Counted from the stretch's first letter, positions 45,771 to 56,771 are shown. The stretch: 64,000 bases of DNA from Apoderus coryli (GCA_911728435.2 OU452199.1:2738860-2802859), one strand, 5' to 3'. Notes: generated by a model from the sequence alone, not told the origin. A program made the numbers and translations.

Positions 45771-46350
45771 TTTAAACAAAATCTGTAAAAACTACTAGCA
45801 AACTGTATTAAGGTTTTTTTTAGAGGATATGTTTCTGCTTAAAATGATATCTTCAGTTTCAATATACGGGGGTGCATGTAAATGTTATGACTATCAATAC
45901 ACAAAAGTTATGATTAAAATGAATAGTGAAATCTGGTAATAAGGATTTTGCAAATTTACAGCAAAATCTGTAAAAATTACAAGAAAACTGTATGAAGGTT
46001 TTTGTTAGAGAATATATTTCTGCTTACAATGATATCTTCAGTTTGAATATACGCGGATGCATGTAAAAGTTATGACCCTCAATACACAACAATTATGATT
46101 AAAATGGATAGTGAAATCGGAGATAAGAATTTTGCAAATTTTCACCAAAATCTGTAAAAACTACAAGAAAACTGTATTAAGGTTTTTGTTAGAGAATACC
46201 TTTCTGCTTACAATGATATCTTCAGTTTCAATATACTGGGGTGCATGTAAAAGTTATGACGATCAATTCACAAAAGTTATGATTAAAATGAATAGTGAAA
46301 TCGGTGATAAGAATTTTGCAAATTTACACCAAAATCTGTAAAAACTACAA
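45771..46350 (+). repeat. ~185-bp tandem repeat, about three units
   Basis: ATCTGTAAAAACTAC-like starts recur at 45781, 45966, 46150 and 46334 (spacing 184-185). Each unit carries TTTCTGCTTA.AATGATATC, TTCAGTTTCAATATAC and GTTATGATTAAAATG. It ends at the border of the foldback that follows. Confidence 0.8.
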
Positions 46351-46354
46351 GAAC

Positions 46355-46825
46355 ACGGATAGAGTTTGGAAGAGCAAAAACTTTTTTATTTGTCGATTTA
46401 GAAGAAAAAATCATTCTTTATAAAAACGTTGGCTTGTGTCAAATCTACAAATTCAAATACCAAATTTACCATTACTATACAGGGTATATCAAAAATAACA
46501 TTTTTAATGATTTTGATTTTCTTGTTTTTTTAATTTTATTATTTTAATAGTAGCTATGAAATTAACCACATTGAGAAAAAAGTTTATTAATGTTTTTTGC
46601 ACAATTGGTGTAATAAATCACGGTTTTGAAAATATTTTCATAAAATTAAAAAAAAACAAAATTCAAAATCATTAAAAATGTTATTTTTGATATACCCTGT
46701 ATAGTAATCGTAAATTTGGCATTTGAAATTATAGTTTCGACACAAGCAGACGTTTTTATAAAGAATGACTTTTTCTTCTAAATCTACCAATAAAAAAGTT
46801 TTTCCTCTTCCAAACTCTTATCTGT
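46355..46825. mobile_element. Second copy of the mariner-derived foldback core
   Basis: Same inverted arms as the core of 44113-44757 (ACGGATAGAGTTTGGAAGAG to the complement near 46825), with the ACAGGGTATATCAAAAATAA block in both arms. The outer mariner-like termini are missing. Confidence 0.65.
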
Positions 46826-47309
46826 GGACACATTGTATACTGAGGCAGAAAACTCTTGCACACTGTAGAACGCGCCATCCGTATTAAGACTAGATTTAAA
46901 GTGATATTTAAATAAACGTGACAACACCGCGTTTGCGAGAGAGAACCAAAAAGAAGCGCTCTCTGCACGTAAAAAAGAAAAACTTTACTATAGTTACCGA
47001 ACCTTCTAGCAGTCACAATGTTTATTTTTTGTTAGTTTGTTCAATTTAAATTAATAATTATTGTAGTTGATATTTTTATACAAATGGGTTCGTTTCTCTA
47101 TGTGTAAAAATTAACAACGTAATAGTTCACGAAAGCAAACTTTCATCCACGGAGAAAAGATTCTTTGCATTATGTACTAACATAATAATGGTCCTTCGAG
47201 CCGGATTAAATAATCAAAGTTACATTCATTTAAACAATTAAAAATATATAAAAATTGTGCACTCATCGCGCCAAATCATAAACCAAAACATTATTTATTA
47301 AAATTATTT
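46826..47309. other. No gene recognised
   Basis: Nothing supported. Confidence 0.4.
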
Positions 47310-48825
47310 TTCATTTGGATATTCGTTATCCAACAGAAGAGCTGTTTAAGGTTGCTAATAGGTTAACTATTCGACAGATGTTTTATAAGAGTGCTGGAGT
47401 CCACCTTAATAAATCAAATCAATTTTTAGGGAAGCTTGATCATAATTATTTAACGCATGATAAAAAAAGACTGATCAACACAGTCGGTCAACATAGCAGA
47501 TTGATGGGTCTAAACATAAACACTAAAAAGACGAAGTTTATGATAATATCAAGGAACCTAAATGCGATTGAAGACTCACAGTTAACATTCAACGCAATGC
47601 GCATAGACAGAGTGAACAAATTTAAATACTTGGGCATGTGGTTATCTGAAGACTGGACCTCTGATATCGTGGTCAAGAGTCGCATCGAACAAGCTCGACA
47701 AGCATTCCTAAGACTGAGGAGAGTATTCGATCTTGGTCTGAGGTTAAGATTCTTAAAGTGCTATGTGTGGTCAGTACTTCTCTACGGGATGGAAGGTTGG
47801 ACCCCTAAAGTCAACAACATTAACAAATTGGAAGCGTTCGAGAGGTGGCTTTACCGCAGAATGCTCAAGATACCGTGGACTGCAAGAATATCAAACGTAG
47901 AAGTTCTGTCCAACATCAACAAAGAACGTGAACTGTTAACCAGCATAAAAAAGAGAAAGACTTCATATCTGGGGCACGTCATGAGGAACAAGAAGTATGA
48001 GTATTTACAGTTGTTGATCGAGGATAAGATAGAGGGCCGTAGAGGGATAGGAAGGAAGAAATTGTCCTGGTTGCGGAACATAAGACAGTGGACAGGAATA
48101 AATGACATACAGACCCTAATTCACACCGCAATAGATAGAGAGGAGATGGAAAATGTGATCGCAAACATCCATTAGTAGATAGCATCCGAAGAAGAAGAAA
48201 AGAGATATTATTAGGGAACCTGTATGTAAAAAAGCAATCGGACAGAGATCTCATGCATATATTGGCCATAAAGTGTATAATCAAATGCCATTGGAATTAA
48301 AAGATAAAATTAATTTCAAGAATTTTAAATTCAAACTAACAACTTGGTTGAAGTCTGAATATATAGAAATTTTACAATGATGTTACTGCTGAGTGTCTGT
48401 TTTTAAGGCTTTTTATATTGATACGTGAGATTTTTATTTGTGTATAACCTTCGATTCACTCCTACGGATGGATGAAGGGGGAGAACGGGTGAAAAATATG
48501 TTCATCTCTAATTTTTTGTGTTCATTTCTAATTTTTTAAGAATAATTAAATGTTCATGTAAATTATAAAACATTATTGGGTAGAATCGGATATATTATTA
48601 TTTGAGGGTCTGATAGTGCGTGAGCAACCGTTTGGTGTCTGGTGGTGTTTGGATGAAGCGGATAAACTTTACCAAGTTTTTGCATCCTCTAGGCACCGCT
48701 TAATAAAATCAGGGCGGTGCACATATAAGATTACCTTTGTTTCTTTATTATTATTTATTTCGGCTTAAAGCAAAATAACATGTTAAGTGGATATTTGAAA
48801 TAAATAAATTTGAATTTGAATTATA
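47310..48825 (+). pseudogene. CR1-like LINE 3' part, interrupted by an RTE-like fragment
   Basis: The left piece (47310-47455) reads YPTEELFKVANRLTIRQMFY. The right piece (48195-48380) reads VCKKAIGQRSHAYIGHKVYN, then QMPLELKDKI and a stop. Together they make a normal CR1-like C-terminus. The 3' UTR continues to a (TTTGAA)n tail at about 48805-48825. Confidence 0.65.
47460..48194 (+). mobile_element. RTE-like LINE C-terminal fragment, frame open
   Basis: Reads LMGLNINTKKTKFMIISRNL, FKYLGMWLSEDWTSD, CYVWSVLLYGMEGWTPKVNN, TSYLGHVMRNKKYEYLQLLI and LRNIRQWTGIND, then a stop at 48173-48175 and a GAA-repeat tail. Heavily 5' truncated but without internal stops. It is nested in the CR1-like element. 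Confidence 0.82.
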
Positions 48826-49049
48826 TTCTCACCCTGTAGGTTTACCTACCCAAACCGCAATAAATGCTTTTTAAAAACTCAATAGTTCAGCTACAATATT
48901 CCGTGTCGGATAACAAACTAACCTGTTGGTATAAAACAGTAAAAATAAAACTTGAATAAGATTAAATGGTTATTTTGAACCTGTTATGTCACCTATTTGC
49001 AATTTAATATTATTAGGCATGAGGTAATGTTTTTTTTGTGTCTGTGTAG
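48826..49049. other. Short spacer with acceptor-like end
   Basis: Nothing recognised; ends in a T-rich stretch and GTGTAG directly before the tandem array. Confidence 0.35.
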
Positions 49050-49357
49050 GAAAAATTGAAAGATATTGAGAATTGGTTAATAAGTGTTACTACTTGAATA
49101 TTATATACTTACATAGGTATCAATTGTTTATTTTCTTAGAATTTTTATTGACTCGAGTACATAATATTCCATTATTTATAAGATTTTGGATTGGCATTAT
49201 CTCTATCGATTTTAGAATTCTGGAAAATGCACTGGTGTTGTTGAACTTCGTTGTGAAGATAATTTTCTGTATAATTTTTTTTATTCTGATCAATTTTTAT
49301 TATTGATTTTTTGATTTATCAAGTTTTCAGCAGATTTTTTTTCGATCAGATTTTCTA

Positions 49358-49394
49358 TGTCTGATGATCTGCACATATTGCACGAAACGTTGCA
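49358..49394 (+). ncRNA. Hammerhead-ribozyme-like motif, array unit 1
   Basis: CTGATGA at 49361, then T, CTGCA, CATAT, TGCAC, GAA, ACGT, T, GCA. Stem I extends outward as TTCTATGT paired with GC(A)AATAGAA-type sequence (one bulged A). The closing pair of stem II is C.C in this unit. Confidence 0.68.
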
Positions 49395-49762
49395 ATAGAA
49401 TTTAAAATTCAGAATTACTGCATCTTTTATTTAGTCCCAATACCCAAGAAAAGTTGATAAATTGGAAGATATTGAAAATTGGTTAATAAGTGTACTACTT
49501 GAATATTATACACTTACAAAGATATTAATTGTTTATTTTCTTAGAATTTTTATTGATTCGAGTACATAATATTCCATTACTTATAAGATTTTGGATTGGC
49601 ATTATCTCTATCGATTTTAGAATTCTGGAAAATGCACTGGTGTTGTTGAACTTCGTTGTTAAGATAATTTTCTGTATAATTTTTTTTATTCTGATAAATT
49701 TTTATTATTGATTTTTTGATTTATCAAGTTTTCAGCAGATCTTTTTACGATCAGATTTTCTA

Positions 49763-49799
49763 TGTCTGATGATCTGCACATATTGCACGAAACGTTGCA
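49763..49799 (+). ncRNA. Hammerhead-ribozyme-like motif, array unit 2
   Basis: Same motif as unit 1, 405 bp downstream, with identical core and stems. Confidence 0.68.
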
Positions 49800-50167
49800 A
49801 TAGAATTTAAAATTCAGAATTACTGCGTCTTTTATTTAGTCCCAATACCCAAGAAAAGTTGATAAATTGGAAGATATTGAAAATTGGTTAATAAGTGTAC
49901 TACTTGAATATTATACACTTACAAAGATATTAATTGTTTATTTTCTTAGAATTTTTATTGATTCGAGTACATAATATTCCATTACTTATAAGATTTTGGA
50001 TTGGCATTATCTCTATCGATTTTAGAATTCTGGAAAATGCACTGGTGTTGTTGAACTTCGTTGTTAAGATAATTTTCTGTATAATTTTTTTTATTCTGAT
50101 AAGTTTTTGTTATTGATTTTTTGAATTATCAAGTTTTCAGCAGATTTTTTTACGATCAGATTTTCTA

Positions 50168-50204
50168 TGTCTGATGATCTGCACATATTGCACGAAACGT
50201 TGCA
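50168..50204 (+). ncRNA. Hammerhead-ribozyme-like motif, array unit 3
   Basis: Same motif, exactly 405 bp after unit 2. Confidence 0.68.
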
Positions 50205-50572
50205 ATAGAATTTAAAATTCAGAATTACTGCGTCTTTTATTTAGTCCCAATACCCAAGAAAAGTTGATAAATTGGAAGATATTGAAAATTGGTTAATAAG
50301 TGTACTACTTGAATATTATACACTTACAAACATATTAATTGTTTATTTTCTTAGAATTTTTATTGATTCGAGTACATAATATTCCATTACTTATAAGATT
50401 TTGGATTGGCATTATCTCTATCGATTTTAGAACTCTGGAAAATGCACTGGTGTTGTTGAACTTCGTTGTTAAGATAATTTTCTGTATAATTTTTTTTATT
50501 CTGATAAATTTTTATTATTGATTTTTTGAATTATCAAGTTTTCAGCAGATTTTTTTACGATCAGATTTTCTA

Positions 50573-50609
50573 TGTCTGATGATCTGCACATATTGCACGA
50601 AACGTTGCA
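50573..50609 (+). ncRNA. Hammerhead-ribozyme-like motif, array unit 4
   Basis: Same motif, exactly 405 bp after unit 3. Confidence 0.68.
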
Positions 50610-50982
50610 ATAGAATTTAAAATTCAGAATTACTGCGTCTTTTATTTAGTCCCAATACCCAAGAAAAGTTGATAAATTGGAAGATATTGAAAATTGGTTA
50701 ATAAGTGTACTACTTGAATATTATACACTTACAAACATATTAATTGTTTATTTTCTTAGAATTTTTATTGATTCGAGTACATAATATTCCATTACTTATA
50801 AGATTTTGGATTGGCATTATCTCTATCGATTTTAGAACTCTGGAAAATGCACTGGTGTTGTTGAACTTCGTTGTTAAGATAATTTTCTGTATAATTTTTT
50901 TTATTCTGATAAATTTTTATTATTGATTTTTTGATTTATCAATTTTCAGCAGATTTTTTACGGAATTTGACCAGATTTTCTA

Positions 50983-51019
50983 TGTCGGATGATGTGCACA
51001 TATTGCACGAAACGTTGCA
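50983..51019 (+). ncRNA. Hammerhead-ribozyme-like motif, array unit 5 (core mutated)
   Basis: Stem II is perfect here (GTGCA/TGCAC), revealing the probable ancestral stem, but the core reads CGGATGA instead of CTGATGA (U4 changed), which should abolish cleavage. Confidence 0.6.
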
Positions 51020-51063
51020 ATAGAATTTAAAATTCAGAATTACTGAGTTTTTATTTAGTCCCA

Positions 51064-52795
51064 ATACCCAATAATAATAATAATAATATTCTTTATTGTC
51101 TAACAGGCCACATACCCAATTACAAGACAATATAACTAAATAAATAAGCTACTATAATAATAAACTAATTTATAATCCTACAAAAGAAAATACGCACACA
51201 CATCAGATGATGAAATAGTTAAATCTTTCTATGTTACATGTTTGGCATGTTCGAAGTAGTGGTGCTTTGGATTCATAATTAGTACGAAAAACAGGAACGT
51301 GAAATAGTCTGCTACTCCTCGCAGAGGGGCGCGGTATGTTAAAATTTAACTATTGGAGTAGATTTGAACAGTCCACCAAGTTATTTATAATCTTAAACAA
51401 AAAGAGTTGTCCGGCTTACACTCTGCGAGCAGCCAGCGAAACCATTTGAAAGCGATCGAGCAGTGCTCTATGATCGAATCCTCTACATGGGAAACTACCG
51501 TCAATTTTAAACGCTAAATATTTAAGGAATTTGCGCTGTATGTATTCAATGTGTCCTGCATGAGATTGGTAAATGGGAGACCATATTATAGATGCGTACA
51601 CAAGCTTAGATCTTACCAGAGCACAATACAAATTGGTTACACGTTCAATATCACTAAAATCTTTGGTAACACGAAACAAAAAGCCAAGCATGCGTAGTGC
51701 ATCTCGGGTAATACTTAAATATGATAATTAAATGACAATTCAGTGTCGACGTAAACTCCAAGATCCCTGACAACATCACAAGACTCAAGCGCAGTGTCGC
51801 TCAGCTGATAGCGATATTCAAAAACAGTTTGCGATTTCGAAAATATGACAAACTTACATTTATTAATATTTAAAGGCAATTTATTATAGTTACACCAATC
51901 TTCAAGCTTAGATAAGTCGCGCTGCAACAATACGCAATCCGAAGTGTCTCGAATAACACGATACAACTTCAGATCGTCTGCAAACATCAAATGGTTGCTT
52001 GTAAGTTACTGGGATATGTCAATAATGAAAATTGAAAATAATAATGGTGCCAAACAGCTGCCCTGAGCCGGTTCGCTGGTGGGTGTGAAAGTTTCCGATT
52101 TATGACCATTGTATTCGACATAGTGTGGTCGATCAGACAAGTAGGAAGCAAAAAACGTTAAAAGATCCTCATGAAAACCCAACCTCGACATTTTCCGTAG
52201 GACAAGCGAATGATCCAGCTTATCGAAAGCCTTCGAAAAATCTGTATATATCGCATCGATCCGCAGACCCTCCCTGAGCGTACGAAATACATCCTCTAGA
52301 AAACAGGTTAGGTTGGTTACTGTAGAGCGGCCTGGAAAAAAACCGTGCTGCTGCGGATCAATCTGATGCTTAATTTGAGTAAATGTTTTTCAGTGTAATG
52401 CCGCTTCAAAACCCTTCGAGAAATTGGGCAGGAGCGTCTATAATTTTCAACATGATTATTCTCAACAGATTTATGGATTGGGCAAATGTGGGAAATTTTC
52501 CAAGTTTTTGGGAATATATTGGATCTCAGAGACCTATTAAACAGAGCCTGCAGTGGAACGGCGAAAACAGACGCACGATCTCGTAAAATGAAAGCCTGGA
52601 TGTCATCCGGTCCCGAAGTCATTTTGGGCTTTAATTGTTTGAGTGACATGAGAACATCATCGATATCAAGCTGACCCACCGATATGCGGGAAGAAGAAGA
52701 ATGCACCTCCTGAGGGTGGGCACCATCAACATATACGCTATTGAAGTATTTCGCGAAAGCGTTTACTATGCCTTGGGGTGTTGAGTACTCACCCA
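51064..52795 (-). mobile_element. CR1-like LINE inserted into the 405-bp array
   Basis: The minus strand from 52795 carries the end of endonuclease-RT spacer sequence (QGIVNAFAKYFNSVYVDG), then MTSGPDDIQAFILRD, IYTDFSKAFDKLDHS, PAQGSCLAPLLFSIF, MFADDLKLYRVIRDTSD and DLGVYVDTELSFNYHI. It ends in a C-terminal region with KLVYASIIWSPIYQSHAG. Frameshifts near 52390, 52200, 52000 and 51700 inactivate it. The 3' end is an (ATT)n tail at 51068-51085. ACCCAA lies on both sides (51057-51063 and 52789-52795 approximately), a likely target duplication. Confidence 0.85.
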
Positions 52796-52929
52796 AGAAA
52801 ACTTGATAAATTGAAACATAGTCAAAACATTACACAAAGTACAAAACATAAATAGAAAAGAAGAAAACAAGCAAAATAAAACAATATAAAGTAAACTACA
52901 AATAATTCAAAATAATATAAACATCTCAA

Positions 52930-53060
52930 AATAATAATAATAATATTCTTTATTGTCTAACAGGCTACAGACCCAATTACAAGACAATGTAACTAAATAA
53001 ATTAAGCTACTAATAATAAACTAATTAATAATCCTACAAAACAAAACAAAAAAAAAGATA
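52930..53060 (-). mobile_element. Very short copy of the same CR1-like 3' end
   Basis: Nearly identical to 51068-51185 (ATTCTTTATTGTCTAACAGG, CCCAATTACAAGACAAT). Only the last ~130 bp were inserted. Confidence 0.8.
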
Positions 53061-53340
53061 AAACTAGCAAGAAAAATCATAATTTTAATTTTACACAGTT
53101 ATACAAATAAATTAATCAATATAAAAAAAAAAATAAAATAATAGTACAATAATAAATCTCATTGAAATGAAAGTGAATATTCCATTGAGTAAATCTAGAC
53201 ATTGTTAATAATAGTTGAACATAGTTACAGAATTATACGTCAAACTTCTTAGGAACATGGCTGTCTTATACAGGGGCATTGTGAGATTATTTTGATTGGT
53301 CAGATTGAGAGAATAGAGAGAAAAATCAATGAAAAACAAA

Positions 53341-53373
53341 CACAACGTTTCGATGTTCCTATCTCTTCAGTGG
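53341..53373 (-). ncRNA. Hammerhead-like motif without the extra U; stem I lost
   Basis: Minus strand: CTGAAGA, GAT, AGGAAC, ATC, GAA, ACGT. The core and a 3-bp stem II are present, directly abutting the core as in textbook hammerheads, but the flanks do not pair as stem I. A related but distinct subfamily. Confidence 0.45.
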
Positions 53374-53793
53374 CTCTGGACAATTGTATGCAATAACGTA
53401 ATAAAAATAAAACTGATTAGAGGGTTCACGAATAATATTAAAAAATGAAAATAAAATATTACAGCATATAGCATCGTTATTATATAGTTTCACCTCGTAT
53501 AGTATTGTGGTTAAAATAATCAAGGAATCAAATTTCAAATTAGGTCATTTAAAATGTTTTATTTTTAGAAATTGATGTCATATTATAAGAATTAAATGTA
53601 AGTGATGAGGTTTGTTATTAATTGTTCCTTTTTGTTGTTAATTATTGATGAGAAAAAAAGCAATGATTACGAGATTAGTCTATAAAGTTTTCTTTAGATT
53701 TTATCTTGTTTTATGCATTCTTATTTTAACTGGAGGAAGTAGTCCATTCTCTCAGTGGAATGCAATGTATTATTCATCCAAAAATTAGCCTCT

Positions 53794-53835
53794 GTGAAAC
53801 ATGTTTCGAAAGCAGCACCTTTCATCATCAGTCAC
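53794..53835 (-). ncRNA. Hammerhead-ribozyme-like motif (53.8 kb copy)
   Basis: Minus strand: GTGA, CTGATGA, T, GAAAG, GTGCTG, CTTTC, GAA, ACATGT, T, TCAC. All stems are perfect. Downstream on this strand lies GAGAATGGACTACTTC, shared with sequence near foldback C and at 59.74 kb. Confidence 0.75.
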
Positions 53836-53849
53836 GAAATTTTTCCTTA

Positions 53850-55210
53850 ATTTGTTTGACTCACGAATTGTACAATTACTTCATTTCTTCAAAATAACTG
53901 TTCTAACCTGTTATGGCCTTTTCATTGAACGATTTCCAAAGAGGATTTCTTTTTTCAAATAAAGTCGTTGAACAATAATTCGTTGACATTTCGAGTAAAT
54001 TCGCATGGAAAATGAAATATCAAAACAGTGTTGAAATTCTATTGCTTTGGTTTCAATACAATTTGTGTATAACGAATGGAAACGGCTTAAGAAGCCTACA
54101 ATTTACTGTCCGATTTAAACCAAATTTGGTACAGTCGTTTAAATGAATTTTACGCACCCTATGACGCTGTTGGTGTTATTGCCAGATCCACCCATTTTGT
54201 CTGAAAAACAAAACAATTTTAAACGTAACATTTTGTATATTTTTCAATTGCTAGATTCTACGTTTGGTCGGAGTACTATTTTCCAAATTAAATTAGCTTC
54301 AGAAATAACAAATTGTGTTTAATTTTATAATAAATAGTACATTTTTGATTGTTGTTTGATGTAAAGTAAAAATGCTCATGTCATTTGTACATTTCTCGGT
54401 GCAAAAATGTCATTTACTGAAAGAATTCCAATTCATATAATGAGAGAATAGAGCGATAGAGTCAGGTCTTACGAAGAGGTTAAAATCTAATTTTTGACAT
54501 TGAAATTGCTCCCCTACTCCCTACTATTATTTCAATAAAAACCATAAATATCGTGAAATATCACAGTATGCACAATTTCTTTCCTAATTATTCTAATTGT
54601 AGGAATCTTTCATGAATGAAAACAAGGAGCATTAGACTGATATTTTTTACTAAATATAGTAACCAATCAAATTACTTAATTTTAAGTCATGTGTCAAATT
54701 TCATCCAATCACCTCTGGATTACAGCGATAATACCCTACATGCTTTCAGTTTGGTGTTTTTTTTTTATTAAAAATTAACAAGATAAATTCAGATTTCTAG
54801 TCATTGATTTTTTCACGTACACTGGTTTATAATAAGTTTCAATAAGGCATAGGCGAAAAAAAGGACTTGCTTCCCTAGGGAGCTTCAGAGAGTAAAATGG
54901 TAAATTTAGATGGCTCACAGTTGTTTTAGCGGTCCATCGCTAGAGGGCAATACGTATCTCATTCGACTCAACCTCAACCGATTTGGAGTCAATCCATATG
55001 ACCCTCAGCGTCCTACACCAAACCAAGGCCTCAAAAAATTGAATCTGGTTCCCTAATAATGGGGTCCTGATATTTACGCAGGAATAATATCATTTAATTT
55101 GCACTTAAAAATTGTTAAGAATCCTTAAATTATCTTAGTATGCAGCAAAGTTTACATTTAGTTTCGACCTAAAAATTCGATTTTATTATCTTTACTAATA
55201 TCCTTTCTTG
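53850..55210. other. No gene recognised
   Basis: AT-rich; no coding motif, no terminal repeats recognised. Confidence 0.4.
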
Positions 55211-55214
55211 TTTC

Positions 55215-56531
55215 ACAGAGAGGGCCACGCATATTGTTGATAGGGGGGAGGGACAGCTGGATGTTATTTATACCGACTTTGCCAAGGCTTTCGACACGTT
55301 GGATCATGGGGTGCTAATTCGGAAGCTGGACAGCTATGGGTTTGTCAATAACCTGAAATCGTTGTTTATTTCATATCTTCGAAACAGACTACAGTATGTA
55401 GTTTATAATGGTTACAATTCCAAATAATATAAAGCATCCTCTGGTGTGCCTCAGGGTTCAAACTTGGGTCCCCTGCTTTTCTTGATCTTCAACAGGTTGT
55501 TTTTCGCTGACGATGTCAAGCTGTTCGCCACTATCGTGTCGTACGAGGACTGTATAGGTCTTCAGAGTGAGCTTGAGGCGATGGAGAGTTGGTGTAACAA
55601 TAACAAGCTATATCTAAATGCGAAGAAGTGTAAATGCATGTCTTATTCGAGAAGGAAAACTGCTTTTAATTTTCAGTATCGACTTGGACAGACTGTTCTC
55701 GAGAGATGTGCAACTTCTACCGATTTGGGTGTTACGTTTGACTCGAGATTGTCTTTCGTTCCACATATTAACTTAAAGGCGAATGAAGCGATTAGGGCTT
55801 ATGGTTTCATTGTTAGAAATTGCACGGGCTTTGAAAATATTAACACATTGAAAACATTGTATTTCTCTTACGTTCATTCGAAACTAGAGTATTGTTCATC
55901 ATCTGGTATCCTATTTATGAGGTCCATAAGTACGCCATTGAAAAAATTCAAAGGAAATTCCTTAAATATCTCGTATACAAATCTGATGGCGTTTATCCAG
56001 AAAGAGGGGCGGATAGTTCGATGCTCTGGAATAGATTTAACGTCCGTAGCTTGGAGTTCAGTAGAATCCTTTGAAATTTTTGTACGGTCTTTTAAATGGT
56101 AAAATCGATTGCTCTGAGTTGCTGGCTGAGATCGATATAAATGTTCCACGCCTGGGGAGTCGTAATGGATTAATGTTTTACTGCAAACGTCCTGTTACAA
56201 ATCTATACACGAAATCGCCAGTTTTTGTGATGTGCAATAATTTTAATATGATCTGTAACGATTGCGACATATTTGATTGTTCGTTGCACGACTTAATGGA
56301 AACTGCTCGTAGTTACATATAATGTAATGAAAGTAAATGTCTACATCTGAATTTAATTTGTTATTTTGTTCAATATTATTCCGTTTAGTTTCTTGATTGT
56401 GATTGATTTTGGTTTGATTTGCTGTAATTTGATTTATTATCTTTATTATTGTTTATTATTTAAAATGTTGTATTATATGTTGCTCTGTAAAGGGATTTAT
56501 TCTGTTGCGCAATAAACGCTTATTTAATTAA
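55215..56531 (+). pseudogene. CR1-like LINE, RT with internal deletion
   Basis: Reads LDVIYTDFAKAFDTLDHGVL, then a stop, then SSGVPQGSNLGPLLFLIF running straight into LFFADDVKLFATIV (the spacer between the two motifs is deleted). TDLGVTFDSRLSFVPHI follows, and the C-terminal LLNGKIDCSELLAEI and KSPVFVMCNNFN lie in another frame. The 3' UTR ends at GCGCAATAAACGC near 56531. Confidence 0.85.
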
Positions 56532-56771
56532 TTGAACCCAAAACAGTGGTTTATCACTGTTAATGATAAAAATAAATTAAATTCCAATTAAAGAAATTAG
56601 AGGCCAAAAAAGCTTCTAACTTAAGTTTTAAGCAGTGAATCTCTGTTATAATCTCTGTTTATATAGTTTAACCAAAACCGTACATTTTCCAATAAGAGGA
56701 CTTATTTGATTAGTATATGTCACTTTTCGAGCTGTCATTTTTGACAAGTAGAAACTACGCCATTAATAAAA
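56532..56771. other. Spacer, nothing recognised
   Basis: No support for any feature. Confidence 0.35.

Larger units (their letters stand above)
49050..51063 (+). repeat. 405-bp tandem array, five units, each with a hammerhead-type motif
   Basis: Unit starts are near 49050, 49454, 49859, 50264 and 50669, with spacing of 405 (the last unit's motif is offset by 410). Units differ by only a few substitutions between copies 2 and 4 and more in 1 and 5. Each contains GATATTGAAAATTGGTTAAT, ATTGATTCGAGTACATAATA, GATTTTGGATTGGCATTATC, the ribozyme-like motif and TTTATTTAGTCCCAATACCC. The array ends in a CR1-like insertion after CCCAA. A remnant of a sixth unit (CCCAAGAAAACTTGATAAAT) resumes at 52792. 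Confidence 0.9.

Noticed and set aside
49124..50926. Repeated ~60-codon open frames in the tandem array, as possible small proteins
   Set aside because: They follow the 405-bp repeat exactly, are hydrophobic because of AT-rich composition, and have no initiation context or homology.
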